64,000 nucleotides of DNA from Prostheceraeus crozeri (GCA_907163375.1 CAJQUW010008610.1:62001-126000), one strand, 5' to 3'; shown: positions 12,854-21,532, counted from the stretch's first letter. Program-made: numbers and translations. Notes: a model not told the origin generated them from the sequence alone.

Positions 12854-12890
12854 CCCCTACGCGTTTCGAGCGTTCGCTCTTCCTCAGGGG
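12854..12890 (-). ncRNA. Hammerhead-ribozyme-like motif of a Penelope element
   Basis: Reading the - strand from 12890: CCC, then CTGAGGA (fits CUGANGA), a 5-bp stem II GAGCG/CGCTC closed by AA, then GAAA, a very short stem III (CGCG), the cleavage triplet GTA and a closing GGGG that pairs with the 5' CCCC. This is the compact, short-stem-III hammerhead layout known from Penelope-like elements. It lies just downstream (-) of the GIY-YIG ORF, the expected place. Ribozyme activity is inferred from the motif only. Confidence 0.7.
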
Positions 12891-12965
12891 GTAATTCGCT
12901 AAAACCAACTGATCTGGCCGCTCATGTGGGCTGCTTATATACACTTCCTATCGGTTGAGAGATGT

Positions 12966-13376
12966 TTAAAATACCGTCAACTCTTTTCTTCGATTGATTT
13001 TTGGAATCAACTGTTTAATGTAACGAGCTTCAGTCAGTCTAGTGTCCAATGCATCTTTGCACTTATCAAGAATTTCAAGGTCAAAATCAGTCAAACGTTT
13101 TGGTCTACATTTCAGACAATGTTCTGCCATAGCACTCGAATCAACATTACCTTTATCTACAGCACGCTTGTGTTCATTAAAACGATGCTTAAAAGGACGC
13201 GAGGTTTGACCAATATAGAAATCTTTACAATGATGGCATGTAAATTTGTATACCAAAAACCGATCTGTACACTTCATCTTATTAGGCAAACTCTCACAAA
13301 CAAGGCAACTTTCGTGTTTTTCTACTTTTTGTTTGAATTTCAAGGCATTATATAAAGTTTTATTAGGGGAGCTCAC
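12966..13376 (-). CDS. Penelope-like element C-terminus, GIY-YIG endonuclease
   Basis: A 136-codon ORF with the C-terminal endonuclease module of Penelope-like retroelements. A Cys/His knuckle (CLVCESLPNKMKC) is followed by VYKFTCHHCKDFYIGQTSR, the divergent GIY-YIG core with Zn-binding cysteines. Then come an Arg-rich helix (FKHRFNEHKRAV), HCL, and the conserved LDTRLTEARYIKQLIPKIN segment with the catalytic Glu. The reverse transcriptase that should precede it (coordinates above 13376) is missing, so this is a 5'-truncated copy. The hammerhead-like motif lies ~75 bp past its stop. Confidence 0.85.
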   Translation of the reverse strand: MSSPNKTLYNALKFKQKVEKHESCLVCESLPNKMKCTDRFLVYKFTCHHCKDFYIGQTSRPFKHRFNEHKRAVDKGNVDSSAMAEHCLKCRPKRLTDFDLEILDKCKDALDTRLTEARYIKQLIPKINRRKELTVF

Positions 13377-14122
13377 AAGATTTATCGGTAACTCATATTT
13401 TTTTAATTAATTTGCGAATATCACGATCATGTATGTATGTACATGAGAGTATTTAATTCAGGTGGGTGGGGTGAAAATGATTGAAAAATGCATTATTGAC
13501 ATCCGCAAAAATGATGCACGAATTTTCAAAATTTAAGAATCCGACCACTGATTGCAATGTCATATTCAACTAATCTTATTCAGTTAGAATCGTGCGTCGA
13601 ATTGTTTTTCACATACATGTATGATATAATCATTTCAATGATATAACTACAAAATAAGTATTTTGAATTACAATACAATGTCAACTATTCGATGTTTGTG
13701 CCTGTTATTTTGATTCATCAAAATTAGAATAGATTTTCTAGAAAATCCAGTGGAAAGACTGTATTAAGTCACCCCGTTCTGCGTACGGTGCATGAAGCTT
13801 TATATTGTAATAAACTTCATTTTCTATGCATAATGTAAGTCCTACTTGCAACCTTGACATATTTAGGAAGCTCTGTAAATTTCTTATATTCCTGGCAGGA
13901 CAAGGAGAGCGACTTAGCGCCTTAGTCGTGGAACTTCGTCGGCATGGTGATCGATGCTGTTGATATTCAACCATTTCATTCAAATTGTACCCAGTGATGG
14001 ATAAGTTTATCGACCGACTATGTGAAAATGCAACAAGTACACACATGAGGCTTCTTTTAGAAACGTTGAGGGACTCAAGGGAACGTGCAGTAGCCTACAT
14101 AGCACACATTTGTATGAAAATA
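13377..14122. other. No gene seen
   Basis: Non-coding sequence between the Penelope fragment and the hAT-like element. A 102-codon - strand ORF (13738-14046) has no recognisable family signature. Confidence 0.4.
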
Positions 14123-14402
14123 TAGGAACAGGCCTCCCAAAAAAACCTATAAAAACCTATTTTTTAAAAACTGACATATATTTTTAAAAAATAACCTATA
14201 AAACCTATATAAACCATTTTTTTCGGACTTCTTATGATTTTTGACTGAGATGATCACATTTCTTATGCTATTTTACATATCACGTAAGTTTTCTTGATTA
14301 TCAATAAGGAAAGCAATTTTTAATACTATCTGGTTTCAGATTGTGTGTTATTCGTCTTTTGAAGGCCGCTTTTTGATAAATATCTCATCGTCTTTCAAAC
14401 AG

Positions 14403-15217
14403 AAGGCCCCTTGATACATTATCTATATCCTTCTATGTGTGATTTGATAAAGTCTGTCTTGTTCCGCTTTCAAAACCAGAGTTATGTAAAAGAAAACTCA
14501 AAGAAGTTGAAATCAATCGATGTGTCACAGAACCATTTGGCTAATGAAGATATTGAAATCGGACATGCAGCCAGAGACGCGATTGAGAAGGTCGAATCGA
14601 AATCGAAGGATGAAGTCATGAAACAGATACTGTCGTTCTACCAAACTGCATCGCAGTACTTGATCGATAAACTTCCACATGATAACAAAATACTTCGAGC
14701 CCTCCGCGTACTACATCCAAAAGAACAATCCAACAAGAAAGGATGCCGCTATATCAAAATCATAGCAGAAGCGATGCCTTTTCTCAAAGATGACGACATC
14801 GTGAAAATCATCCACGAATGGAAATTGTACGGTGAAGAAAAAGTTAAGTCAGACATTCATGAAATCCGCATTGATGAATTCTGGTCTCAGATACTAGAAC
14901 ATGAATCAGTAAGTGGAAGAAAGAAATACCCGAATCTTTCCCGTGTCGTAAAAGCAGCTCTCACATTGGCTCACAGCAATGCCGACTCAGAAAGGGGACT
15001 TTCAGTTAATAAACGATTGCTTGGTACGGATAGAACAGCGCATTCTGCAAAATCTGTAATCGGAATAAGAGCATGTAAAGACACTGACCGATCATTTGAT
15101 GGCATTACAAACGTTCCCATCACAAAAGACCTTATCAGCGTGGCGAGGGCATCTTCAAAGGTGTATCAACAGGAATTGGAGGAAGAAAGGAAAAAGGCGG
15201 AAAAACTTAAACAGGAA
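14403..15217 (+). pseudogene. hAT-like transposase C-terminal exon, interrupted
   Basis: It opens after a plausible acceptor (TTTCAAACAG|AA) and reads 269 codons from 14411 to the Polinton junction. The hAT dimerisation signature is clear: PNLSRVVKAALTLAHSNADS followed by ERGLSVNKRLL, with the conserved N-A-[DE]-S-E-R core. Downstream, VPITKDLI and a charged helix EEERKKAEKLKQE begin a coiled coil. Upstream exons with the DDE catalytic residues are absent from the 274 bp between the terminus and this exon, so the element was already non-autonomous. The Polinton entered between codons of the coiled coil. The remainder resumes at 55119. Confidence 0.8.
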
Positions 15218-15880
15218 AGTAGTAAGTAAAACTCCACTTCTGGATAGCGCAAGATGGCCGCCATCGCTGAGTCCCCCCCCTCTGGCACGGCAGAGTGTCG
15301 TGGTCGGCCGCCGTGGTGCTTCGTGTCTGAGTCCCCCCCCCCTCTGGAACGACAGAGTGTGAGACTCGGGTGAGTTGGTCCGACCGCCTGGTTGACGTGG
15401 GCGACCGCCAGGATTAGTCTTGAGGCTATAGTGTGTGATGTTTTTGGTGCAATCTGCTGAATGTTGGGTTGTAAAATGGGTTGTTTCGAGTGGAAGGAGT
15501 GGTCGGATGAGAAAACGGAGGTCGGATTCGTGTTCAGCGTGAAATTCTGCATCGGTAGGGTGAGTTTCAAGTCAATCGGTGAGAAAAAATTTTCAACATT
15601 TTTCGAAAAAACGACAGAGTTAGAATTTGGGACGTTTTGGTGTGTAGCGTCCAAACGAAGCATCGGATGAGAAAACGGAGGTCAGATTCGGATTCAGCGT
15701 GAAATTCTGCATCGGTAGGGTGAGTTTCAAGTCAATCGGAGAGAAAAAATTTTCGGCTGACGTCCCCCCCCTGGACAGCTTGCTTCCAGTGGACGGATTT
15801 TGTCGTGCGATAGCTCGTTTGAAAGCTAAGAGTGAGACAAATTCAGTGAAAGAATCGGCTTGTTCCTATCTGCCTTCGTT
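15218..15880. repeat. Polinton left terminal inverted repeat
   Basis: Inverted match to 54376-55118. It contains subrepeats of the form GAGTCCCCCCCC-TCTGGMACGRCAGAG and a second, ~163-bp-spaced duplication (GAGAAAACGGAGGTC... at 15509 and 15669). It is 80 bp shorter than the right repeat because one C-tract subrepeat unit is missing after 15357, probably lost by recombination between subrepeats. ORFs in this segment are repeat artefacts. Confidence 0.9.
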
Positions 15881-16021
15881 TAGATGTGAGACGCCATTTA
15901 AGATTTTGGGACATTGGCGAAAAACGACAGAGTTAGAATTTGGGACGTTTTGGGCTGTAGCTTCAAAACGAAGCATCGGATTGGAAAACGGAGGCCAGAT
16001 TTGGAATCAGCTTGATGTTAT

Positions 16022-16172
16022 TGTCCAATGAGGATCATCATCCAATGAGAATCAAGCATTTCTTTATAAATAGCGAGCCTTCCACAGTGAGAATCATTCC
16101 ATCGTTGAATCACACGAGTGACGGACGCACATTTTCTCTCTCCCTAGTTCCCTGTTCTATTATCCAACTAAA
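16022..16172 (+). promoter_or_regulatory. Left-end Pol II promoter and 5' leader
   Basis: Two CCAAT motifs (TGTCCAATGAGG at 16022, ATCCAATGAGA at 16040) precede a TATA box TTTATAAATAG at ~16063. The start codon follows ~100 bp downstream at 16173. The leader block GAATCACACGAGTGACGGAC is similar to the leader of the zinc-finger gene at the other end of the element (- strand, ~48600-48660), indicating a shared promoter cassette. Confidence 0.75.
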
Positions 16173-16948
16173 ATGGTAAGTCGCTACTTCCCTCCCTCTC
16201 CTCCCTTGAACGTAAACTTAATACAATCTTTTTTCATTTTCAGGCATCTACTCCATCTGCTGCACTAGTAGGACAAAATGGCGGTCAAACGTTACAAGGT
16301 TCGCTACGGTCAGATCATCTACAACTGAGGCCAGTGGAAGAAACAACCAAGGTACATAATCCTACACCGCTACAGCGTAAATTTAAACAAGCCTTGCGTT
16401 ATGATGATCATAGCGTAGTACTCCAAACGGGAATGCTCCCTTCCACGGATGTCAAGATAATGCACAATCAGTATGGGGACTACATACTGATCCCCGTGAG
16501 TCCGTACATTCGCCACCAACTTGATGTTATTGAGGAGTACGTGACATTAAATATGGACATTCCTACTCCTCTTGCTCAAGAGTGGAAGGCTAGAGATGAC
16601 AAGGATACTCCCTATAGAAAGATTTGGGATGGTAATCACATTTGCCTACCGGTATCACATTGGTGTACTTACTATAAGAAGGATGGAGATCATTCAATAC
16701 CCATCAGATGTGATGAGCTCGGAGAAGGTACTTGGGATATCCTTTTCAAAGTGAATGGGCTATATTATGGTCGACACAAGGATATTAAAATAGCCTCTCT
16801 CTCCATGCATATGGAATCCATCCTATATATTCCGAAACCACCCAACGTGGACGACATAATTGATCAAATCCTTAACAGCAGTGGTACGAAGCGCAAGTCG
16901 GAGAAGAATGCTACATCAAAACGCAAATCAAAGAAGGAGAATTACTAG
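16173..16948 (+). CDS. Polinton gene 1, spliced, unknown function
   Basis: Exon 1 is only the start codon (AAA ATG|GTAAGT, 16173-16175). A 68-bp intron (16176-16243) ends TTTTCATTTTCAG, and exon 2 (16244-16948) begins GCA TCT ACT (A-S-T) and is open to the stop: 235 aa in total. The 30 codons before the first plain in-frame start (16334) remain open, which supports splicing. The protein has a mixed core (GDYILIPVSPYIRHQLDVIE) and a strongly basic Lys-rich C-terminus (KRKSEKNATSKRKSKKEN), a likely nuclear or DNA-binding tail. No family recognised. TATA-driven and first in the element, so possibly early expressed. Confidence 0.75.
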
Positions 16949-16982
16949 TCCTTTCCTAACTCTACCCTATGACAATTCGCTT

Positions 16983-17108
16983 ATGTGCTTTGAGTGTCGT
17001 AGACGTGGTCTTATTAGATACATTTTACTTCTTCGTTGCCATCAAATCATTTGTGTATTTTGTCGTGAAAAGCATCGTTGTAATTCTTCATTTTGTAATA
17101 TGTTATAG
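16983..17108 (+). CDS. Small RING-like Cys/His protein
   Basis: A 41-codon ORF (a longer form from ATG 16908 would overlap gene 1). The spacing CFEC, then RCHQIICVFC, then CNSSFC gives C-x2-C...C-H-x3-C-x2-C...C-x4-C, resembling a minimal RING or treble-clef zinc site. It is conserved in the second copy with one substitution (CHH for CHQ). It may be a separate small protein or an exon of a spliced transcript; no start context decides this. Possible role: ubiquitin ligase-like or structural zinc finger (inference). Confidence 0.4.
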   Translation: MCFECRRRGLIRYILLLRCHQIICVFCREKHRCNSSFCNML

Positions 17109-17160
17109 AACGTTTCCTTAGATGTGTAAATTTCCGTTTTAGGCTTCTATCATCATTTTT

Positions 17161-17667
17161 ATGGATTGTGAGGGTGAACCTGTACAGGAGCTCAGTGCTA
17201 TTGCTATGAACAATTGGACATATCAGATTGTTAGTGTCTATCATCAACATGCCAACTGCGATCCCAATGTTGATCAATGGGCGAGAAAACACATTCATGG
17301 ACTTAATCTGAAATATTTGCAAGACTATGGCTTTTCTTGTGAAAGTGCTCTTCTTATTGACTTTAAACGATGGTTAGCTGCTTTCAATGTTATACGCATC
17401 TTTTGTAATAATCCTGGTAAGGAGAGGAAAGTATTTCCCAATCTAATCATTGATGATATTTTGCTCCCGCCTTGGGATAGTAGAGTGAATCAACATTATC
17501 ATGAAGTCACGAAACGTTTTAAGGATTTGTGTGTTCCTATTTTGTCTGCTCGTTGTAGTAGCTACGTTCATAACCAATGCTTCTTTCCTCCTTACCTCAA
17601 CACTGCCAAAGTCCTGTATGGTTATCAGCTGTATCTATTTTATCTCTTTCAAACCATTGATTTATAA
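17161..17667 (+). CDS. DxE exonuclease-like protein
   Basis: A 168-aa ORF opening with MDCEGEPVQELSAI, a D-x-E motif typical of the first metal-binding site of DEDD 3'-5' exonucleases. HIHGLNLKYLQDYG (HGL segment) and SALLIDFKRWL follow, an order also seen in DnaQ-like nucleases. In-frame codons back to 17143 (after TTTTAG|GCT) would add the hydrophobic strand ASIIIF just before D-x-E, so translation or splicing from upstream is plausible. The last acidic residue of the family is not obvious. Catalysis is inferred. The corresponding region of the second copy is unreadable because of dense indels. Confidence 0.5.
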   Translation: MDCEGEPVQELSAIAMNNWTYQIVSVYHQHANCDPNVDQWARKHIHGLNLKYLQDYGFSCESALLIDFKRWLAAFNVIRIFCNNPGKERKVFPNLIIDDILLPPWDSRVNQHYHEVTKRFKDLCVPILSARCSSYVHNQCFFPPYLNTAKVLYGYQLYLFYLFQTIDL

Positions 17668-17754
17668 TGCATGCTTGTTACCGTTATTCAATAAATGTTA
17701 CTATGAGAAGAGTTGTTGTTTTCATGCAATGGATGGGTTAGATAAAGGGCGATC

Positions 17755-18165
17755 ATGTCTTTCTCAAACGACAGCGGAACATTACGTTTTCATAGGCAAA
17801 GTTTAAAAGGAGCTGTTCAAGATTATGTGATAAAATTTCATAAAGATGAGACCGACATCGAAGCAGTGGTCGATGATGCTAGCACTCTTTTTCTAGAATT
17901 AATGAATACATTCTCTGATAGCATTATCATGGCGCGATTAGTTGCGAAAATTAAGTTTAGTCATTTTGGAAAGGAAGAGGTGGAAAGTCGCTCTTTCCAT
18001 TTTGCTTCTTACTCAATGGAAGTGGTAGATCACCCCCAAGAATTTTTTAAAAGGCATATGATAAAAATTGCTGAACGTCTTAACGCATTTAACCATCATG
18101 GTAGCAGTCTAGTGATTGAAGCGATTTCAGATATTCACATTCAACTTTCCATAAAGAAAAATTGA
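17755..18165 (+). CDS. Conserved Polinton-type protein, 136 aa
   Basis: Starts ATGTCTTTCTCAAACGACAG and gives a 136-aa mixed alpha/beta protein: LKGAVQDYVIKFHKDETDI near the N-terminus, then MARLVAKIKFSHFGKEEV and the C-terminal IKIAERLNAFNHHGSSLVIE with an H-G-S-S-x-V pattern. This resembles small ORFs that commonly accompany polymerase genes in invertebrate Polintons (general recollection of the family; function unknown). It ends 2 nt before the next ORF's ATG. Confidence 0.6.
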   Translation: MSFSNDSGTLRFHRQSLKGAVQDYVIKFHKDETDIEAVVDDASTLFLELMNTFSDSIIMARLVAKIKFSHFGKEEVESRSFHFASYSMEVVDHPQEFFKRHMIKIAERLNAFNHHGSSLVIEAISDIHIQLSIKKN

Positions 18166-18167
18166 AA

Positions 18168-18419
18168 ATGCAGTGGTACTTGATTGTAGCACAACTGGTT
18201 TTCGAGCTATGTCTGCTCACTCTCGAAGTATATTCCTTCTGTACATGCGTCTATTATTTAGAAAATGCTAGCAAATTCATATCTTCAAAAAGACTTGCTA
18301 TAGACATCAGTAACGGTGAAACTATGTGTTGCGATGTATGTAAGCGAAAGGATGGAAATGAAAAGCGCATCTTCAAGAGATGTAAGCATGCTTTTTGTCA
18401 AACGCTGTTTCATACGTAA
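18168..18419 (+). CDS. Membrane-anchored RING-like protein, probably frame-broken
   Basis: An 83-aa ORF from ATG 18168. The N-terminus is strongly hydrophobic (WYLIVAQLVFELCLLTLEVY), a signal anchor. The C-terminal half has CCDVCKRK and RCKHAFC, i.e. C-x2-C then C-x-H-x2-C as in RING domains. After the stop at 18417 another frame carries on with CIQLCQCNHC and CHLC up to 18490, which would complete a RING-like cysteine set. A one-base slip or unrecognised splice near 18400 may therefore break the real gene. Role could be a membrane E3 ligase (inference). Confidence 0.45.
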   Translation: MQWYLIVAQLVFELCLLTLEVYSFCTCVYYLENASKFISSKRLAIDISNGETMCCDVCKRKDGNEKRIFKRCKHAFCQTLFHT

Positions 18420-18543
18420 TTGCATTCAACTTTGCCAATGTAACCACTGTGATATTGCTCATTTCGAGTGTCACTTATGTCGCAATAGTTAGTACCTATG
18501 CAAATGTGGTAAAGATAGGTTTTAGCAAAGACTAACACGGAAA

Positions 18544-18885
18544 ATGGCGAAACGTAAAAGTCAAAAGTTTTCTTCAGCCATTCAAGCTCTCCGACGAATG
18601 AAAGCAAATCAGCGATACAATGCTATACGACATGCTAACGATAAATTCATTTGTGAAATTATTTCTCATGTGAGGAAGTTGAGGACGAAGAAATTAGCGC
18701 CAAAACAACGAAAGTTACTTAAGCGATATGCTACGAAATTGCGTTTCATCTCCAATCCTAAAGTTACCCTTCAAAGAAAGAGGAAAACTTTAACACAAAA
18801 GGGCGGTTTCCTTTCAGCAATACTTCCAATGATAGCTCCTGCCGTGGGCAACCTATTGGGTAATATCTTTGGCTCTAAGCGTTAA
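18544..18885 (+). CDS. Basic protein with C-terminal amphipathic/hydrophobic segment
   Basis: 113 aa, very rich in Lys/Arg (MAKRKSQKF, KKLAPKQRKLLKRY, LQRKRKTLTQK), then GG and a hydrophobic glycine-containing tail (FLSAILPMIAPAVGNLLGNI). This architecture recurs in Polintons just upstream of the ATPase and recalls adenovirus minor core or membrane-lytic peptides. A role in genome condensation or membrane disruption during entry is inference. It is followed 31 nt later by the ATPase start. Confidence 0.7.
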   Translation: MAKRKSQKFSSAIQALRRMKANQRYNAIRHANDKFICEIISHVRKLRTKKLAPKQRKLLKRYATKLRFISNPKVTLQRKRKTLTQKGGFLSAILPMIAPAVGNLLGNIFGSKR

Positions 18886-18916
18886 TTATGCAAATGTTGA
18901 ATCTCAAAGTGATAAA

Positions 18917-19534
18917 ATGGATTTCAGACTTCAATGTGATAAAGTTCTGACTGTATCAGGTCCATCTCATGCAGGTAAAACTGTTTTCACGCTGAATTTA
19001 TTGGATAAAAGAAGGGAGTTGTTTAAGGAACCTATCAATCGAGTGATTTGGTGTTATGGTATTTATCAACCGTCGCTGTTTCAGGAATTGCAAAGTCGCA
19101 ACTTTATTCGACATGAAGGAATTATTGCAGTGGATAAACTTCAGTCTAATGATGTTGTTGTATTGGATGATTTATTAAAAGAAAGTAAGAATTCAAAAGA
19201 TGTTACAGATATGTTCACTCGCGCAGCACACCATAAAAGGTGCTTTATCATCTATATCACACAAAATTTGTTTCCTGATGGAAAAGAAGCTCGTACACGA
19301 AACCTGAATACACACTATTATGCTATTTTCAAGAATCCGCGAGATAAAAGTCAATTTGAAATTTTAGCGCGACAAGTTGCACCCAGAGGATCAAAAGCCT
19401 TAATTGAAATTTTTCAAGCAGCTACTGAAAAACCATACGGTTACTTATTCATTGACTTTACGCAAGAGTGTCCGGAAGAATTTAGATTTCGAAGTGATAT
19501 TTTGAAAACTCCCATGATTATCTACAAACTATGA
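18917..19534 (+). CDS. Genome-packaging ATPase (FtsK/HerA-A32 type)
   Basis: ATG 18917 gives 205 aa; the ORF is open further upstream only through a non-ATG codon. Walker A GPSHAGKT is at residues ~15-22, and Walker B VVVLDDLL (acidic pair ~84-85) follows. YITQNLF downstream is a plausible sensor motif. Length and motif spacing match the small packaging ATPases of Polintons and related viruses, which pump DNA into capsids. The stop overlaps the next start (ATGA at 19531), consistent with a tightly coupled structural gene cluster. Confidence 0.9.
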   Translation: MDFRLQCDKVLTVSGPSHAGKTVFTLNLLDKRRELFKEPINRVIWCYGIYQPSLFQELQSRNFIRHEGIIAVDKLQSNDVVVLDDLLKESKNSKDVTDMFTRAAHHKRCFIIYITQNLFPDGKEARTRNLNTHYYAIFKNPRDKSQFEILARQVAPRGSKALIEIFQAATEKPYGYLFIDFTQECPEEFRFRSDILKTPMIIYKL

Positions 19535-20223
19535 GTTCTTATTCTCGCATGATTGTTATTCCTCAGGATGAATATGTACAATTGACTGCCATGCAGCAAG
19601 TAAAGCAACCTCTTGCAAATCAAATGTATAGGAAAGAAATAGATTATCAGCAAAATGTTCACATCAAAGATCCACATCGTGCTGTATTATTACAATCGGA
19701 AACTGTTGAGCAATTGAAAAACTTGAAGAATAAGATGCGTGACTCTGTATCGACTGCTACACCTTTAGCATCTCGCGCACATGCCATATCTCTTTTCAAC
19801 AGTATTGAACCCCATCTCAATGTAAATGATAGAGGAGAAATCATTACAGATGAAAATAAAGTGATTGATGCTTCACGTTATGAAGACTTGATTCAGTATG
19901 CGACACGTAGAAAGCGCCGTCAGGGCTATGTTCCACCTGGTTGGTCATACTTTCTTAAACTATTGAAAAAGCATAATGTACTAAAATTTGCTTTAAATAA
20001 TGAGACATTGAAAGAACTTGATTCAACAGTGGCTACTACTCCAATGCCTCAGACGATGAAAATGCCAACAAATTGGTTTAAGACGTCACCTGCTACATCC
20101 CCTCCGACACTCACTAAGCAAACAAGAGGAAGAACTCGACGTAGATCTACATCGCCACTAAAACTGGTAAAAGGAAAACGTAAAACAGCTCCTCCTAGGA
20201 AATACATGTTCTCAGACTATTAA
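19531..20223 (+). CDS. Conserved Polinton protein, 230 aa, basic C-terminus
   Basis: Overlaps the ATPase stop by 4 nt. N-terminus MSSYSRMIVIPQDEYVQL, central SLFNSIEPHLNVNDRGEII and a module ASRYEDLIQYATRRK...GWSYFLKLLKKHNVLKF, then a Ser/Thr/Pro linker and a basic tail (RGRTRRRSTSPLKLVKGKRK). Proteins with this middle module sit between ATPase and integrase or capsid genes in other Polintons; function unknown. The basic tail suggests nucleic-acid contact or a virion core role. Intact in both copies. Confidence 0.7.
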   Translation: MSSYSRMIVIPQDEYVQLTAMQQVKQPLANQMYRKEIDYQQNVHIKDPHRAVLLQSETVEQLKNLKNKMRDSVSTATPLASRAHAISLFNSIEPHLNVNDRGEIITDENKVIDASRYEDLIQYATRRKRRQGYVPPGWSYFLKLLKKHNVLKFALNNETLKELDSTVATTPMPQTMKMPTNWFKTSPATSPPTLTKQTRGRTRRRSTSPLKLVKGKRKTAPPRKYMFSDY

Positions 20224-20224
20224 T

Positions 20225-20440
20225 ATGAAGCAGATGTGTTGCTTGCCATGTAATGAGCCGCCAGAGGTGAATGTCGTTGTCACTTGCACTTGCTGCGCCA
20301 GCTCTCATAATGAAACCCCTAAGCAATGTGAACACGATCGCAAAACCGCTAAAGCTAAATGCTGCAGTTGTTGTAAATGTAGAAAGGCAAGAAAACAAAA
20401 AGATGAGAAGGAGGAAAAAGAGTCAGCCGTCATCGACTGA
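20225..20440 (+). CDS. Cysteine-rich small protein overlapping the integrase
   Basis: 71 codons beginning 1 nt after the preceding stop. The ORF has about 15 Cys, including MCCLPC, CTCCASS and CCSCCKC, then a charged tail (KARKQKDEKEEKE). The Cys clustering resembles metallothionein-like or metal-binding peptides. The reading frame differs from the overlapping integrase N-terminal extension, and this frame is unchanged in the second copy. It could be a real small gene or an accidental product of the integrase leader. The tight spacing favours a gene. Confidence 0.4.
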   Translation: MKQMCCLPCNEPPEVNVVVTCTCCASSHNETPKQCEHDRKTAKAKCCSCCKCRKARKQKDEKEEKESAVID

Positions 20441-21491
20441 ACGTTTGAAGTCAATCTATTATGATGTAAAACATCCGGCAGGATTTGCATCTATCAAGAA
20501 ATTATCAAAAGCGAGTGGTCTTCCACAATCACAAGTGAAACGATGGTTAAAGGGTCAGGCTACCTATACACTCCACAAACAAGCGAAAAAGAAGTACCGC
20601 ACCCGCCATTATATTGTTCATGACATCGATGAACAGTGGCAAGCAGATTTGTGTGATGTTGCCTCCATTTCAAAACATAACTCGGGCAATAATTTTATTT
20701 TAACCGTCATTGATATTTTCTCGCGTTATGCGTGGGCTCAACCTTTAAAAACTAAAGAAGGGAAAGGAGTAGCAAAAGCATTCCAAACAATTTTTCGAGA
20801 AGGTCGCATTCCAAAAAGAATTCAGAGTGATCAAGGAAAAGAGTTTGAAAATCAGCATGTGACAAGATTATTTGAGAGGCATGACATTGAGTTGTTTAGT
20901 GTAAAGAGCGCTTATAAAGCTGCACTCGTTGAACGTTTTAATCGCACATTAAAAAATCGCTTGTGGCGACATTTTACTGCCAACTTGACACAAAATTGGA
21001 CAAAGGTTCTACAAGATACACTCCATGCCTACAATCACTCTATCCATCGTTCTATTGGACTCAGACCAGTAGATGTAAATGCTGACAATGTAGATAAAGT
21101 GCGCGAATCATTCCAACGTAAACGCACTCATGTGAAAAGTGATGTGAAAATTGGCGATAAAGTTCGTATCTCAAAAGTGAAAAGTGTTTTTGCTAAAGGG
21201 TACCTCCCGAATTGGACAGAGGAGGTATTTACAGTATCAAGGATTAATCAAAAAGACTCTCCGACCACCTACAAGTTGAAAGATTACGATAATGAAGAAA
21301 TTGAGGGTAGCTTTTACCGCGATGAGATTGAGGTAGTCACTGAAAGTGAAACATATTTGGTAGAGAAAATCATTCGATGTAAAAAACGGCAAGGTGAAGA
21401 ATGGTGTCTTGTTAAATGGACTGGTTATCCTTCAAGTATGAACTCTTGGATGCGTCGTGCCGACATCTTTCATCTAAGTGATCGACAGTGA
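20403..21491 (+). CDS. INT: Polinton integrase (RVE core plus chromodomain)
   Basis: 362 aa from ATG 20403; an in-frame ATG at 20271 would add 44 residues but overlaps the Cys-rich ORF. An N-terminal helical domain (LSKASGLPQSQVKRWL) precedes the rve catalytic core. Catalytic residues are visible as D in QWQADLCDV, D in IQSDQGKEFEN and E in LVERFNRTLKNRLW. The C-terminus has a chromodomain: YLVEKIIRCKKRQ, EEWCLVKWTGYPSSMNSW. The integrase inserts the element with 6-bp duplication, and the chromodomain probably guides it to chromatin. The second copy encodes the same protein. Confidence 0.95.
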   Translation: MRRRKKSQPSSTERLKSIYYDVKHPAGFASIKKLSKASGLPQSQVKRWLKGQATYTLHKQAKKKYRTRHYIVHDIDEQWQADLCDVASISKHNSGNNFILTVIDIFSRYAWAQPLKTKEGKGVAKAFQTIFREGRIPKRIQSDQGKEFENQHVTRLFERHDIELFSVKSAYKAALVERFNRTLKNRLWRHFTANLTQNWTKVLQDTLHAYNHSIHRSIGLRPVDVNADNVDKVRESFQRKRTHVKSDVKIGDKVRISKVKSVFAKGYLPNWTEEVFTVSRINQKDSPTTYKLKDYDNEEIEGSFYRDEIEVVTESETYLVEKIIRCKKRQGEEWCLVKWTGYPSSMNSWMRRADIFHLSDRQ

Positions 21492-21532
21492 TTCATGCAA
21501 AGTTGTAACTAACAATGTTTAGGGTTTGAGCT

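Noticed and set aside
15166..16031. ORFs of 69-165 codons in the left terminal repeat
   Set aside because: They follow TIR subrepeats and C tracts, recur wherever the repeat recurs (31352-32321, 54686-55140), and have no protein-like features.
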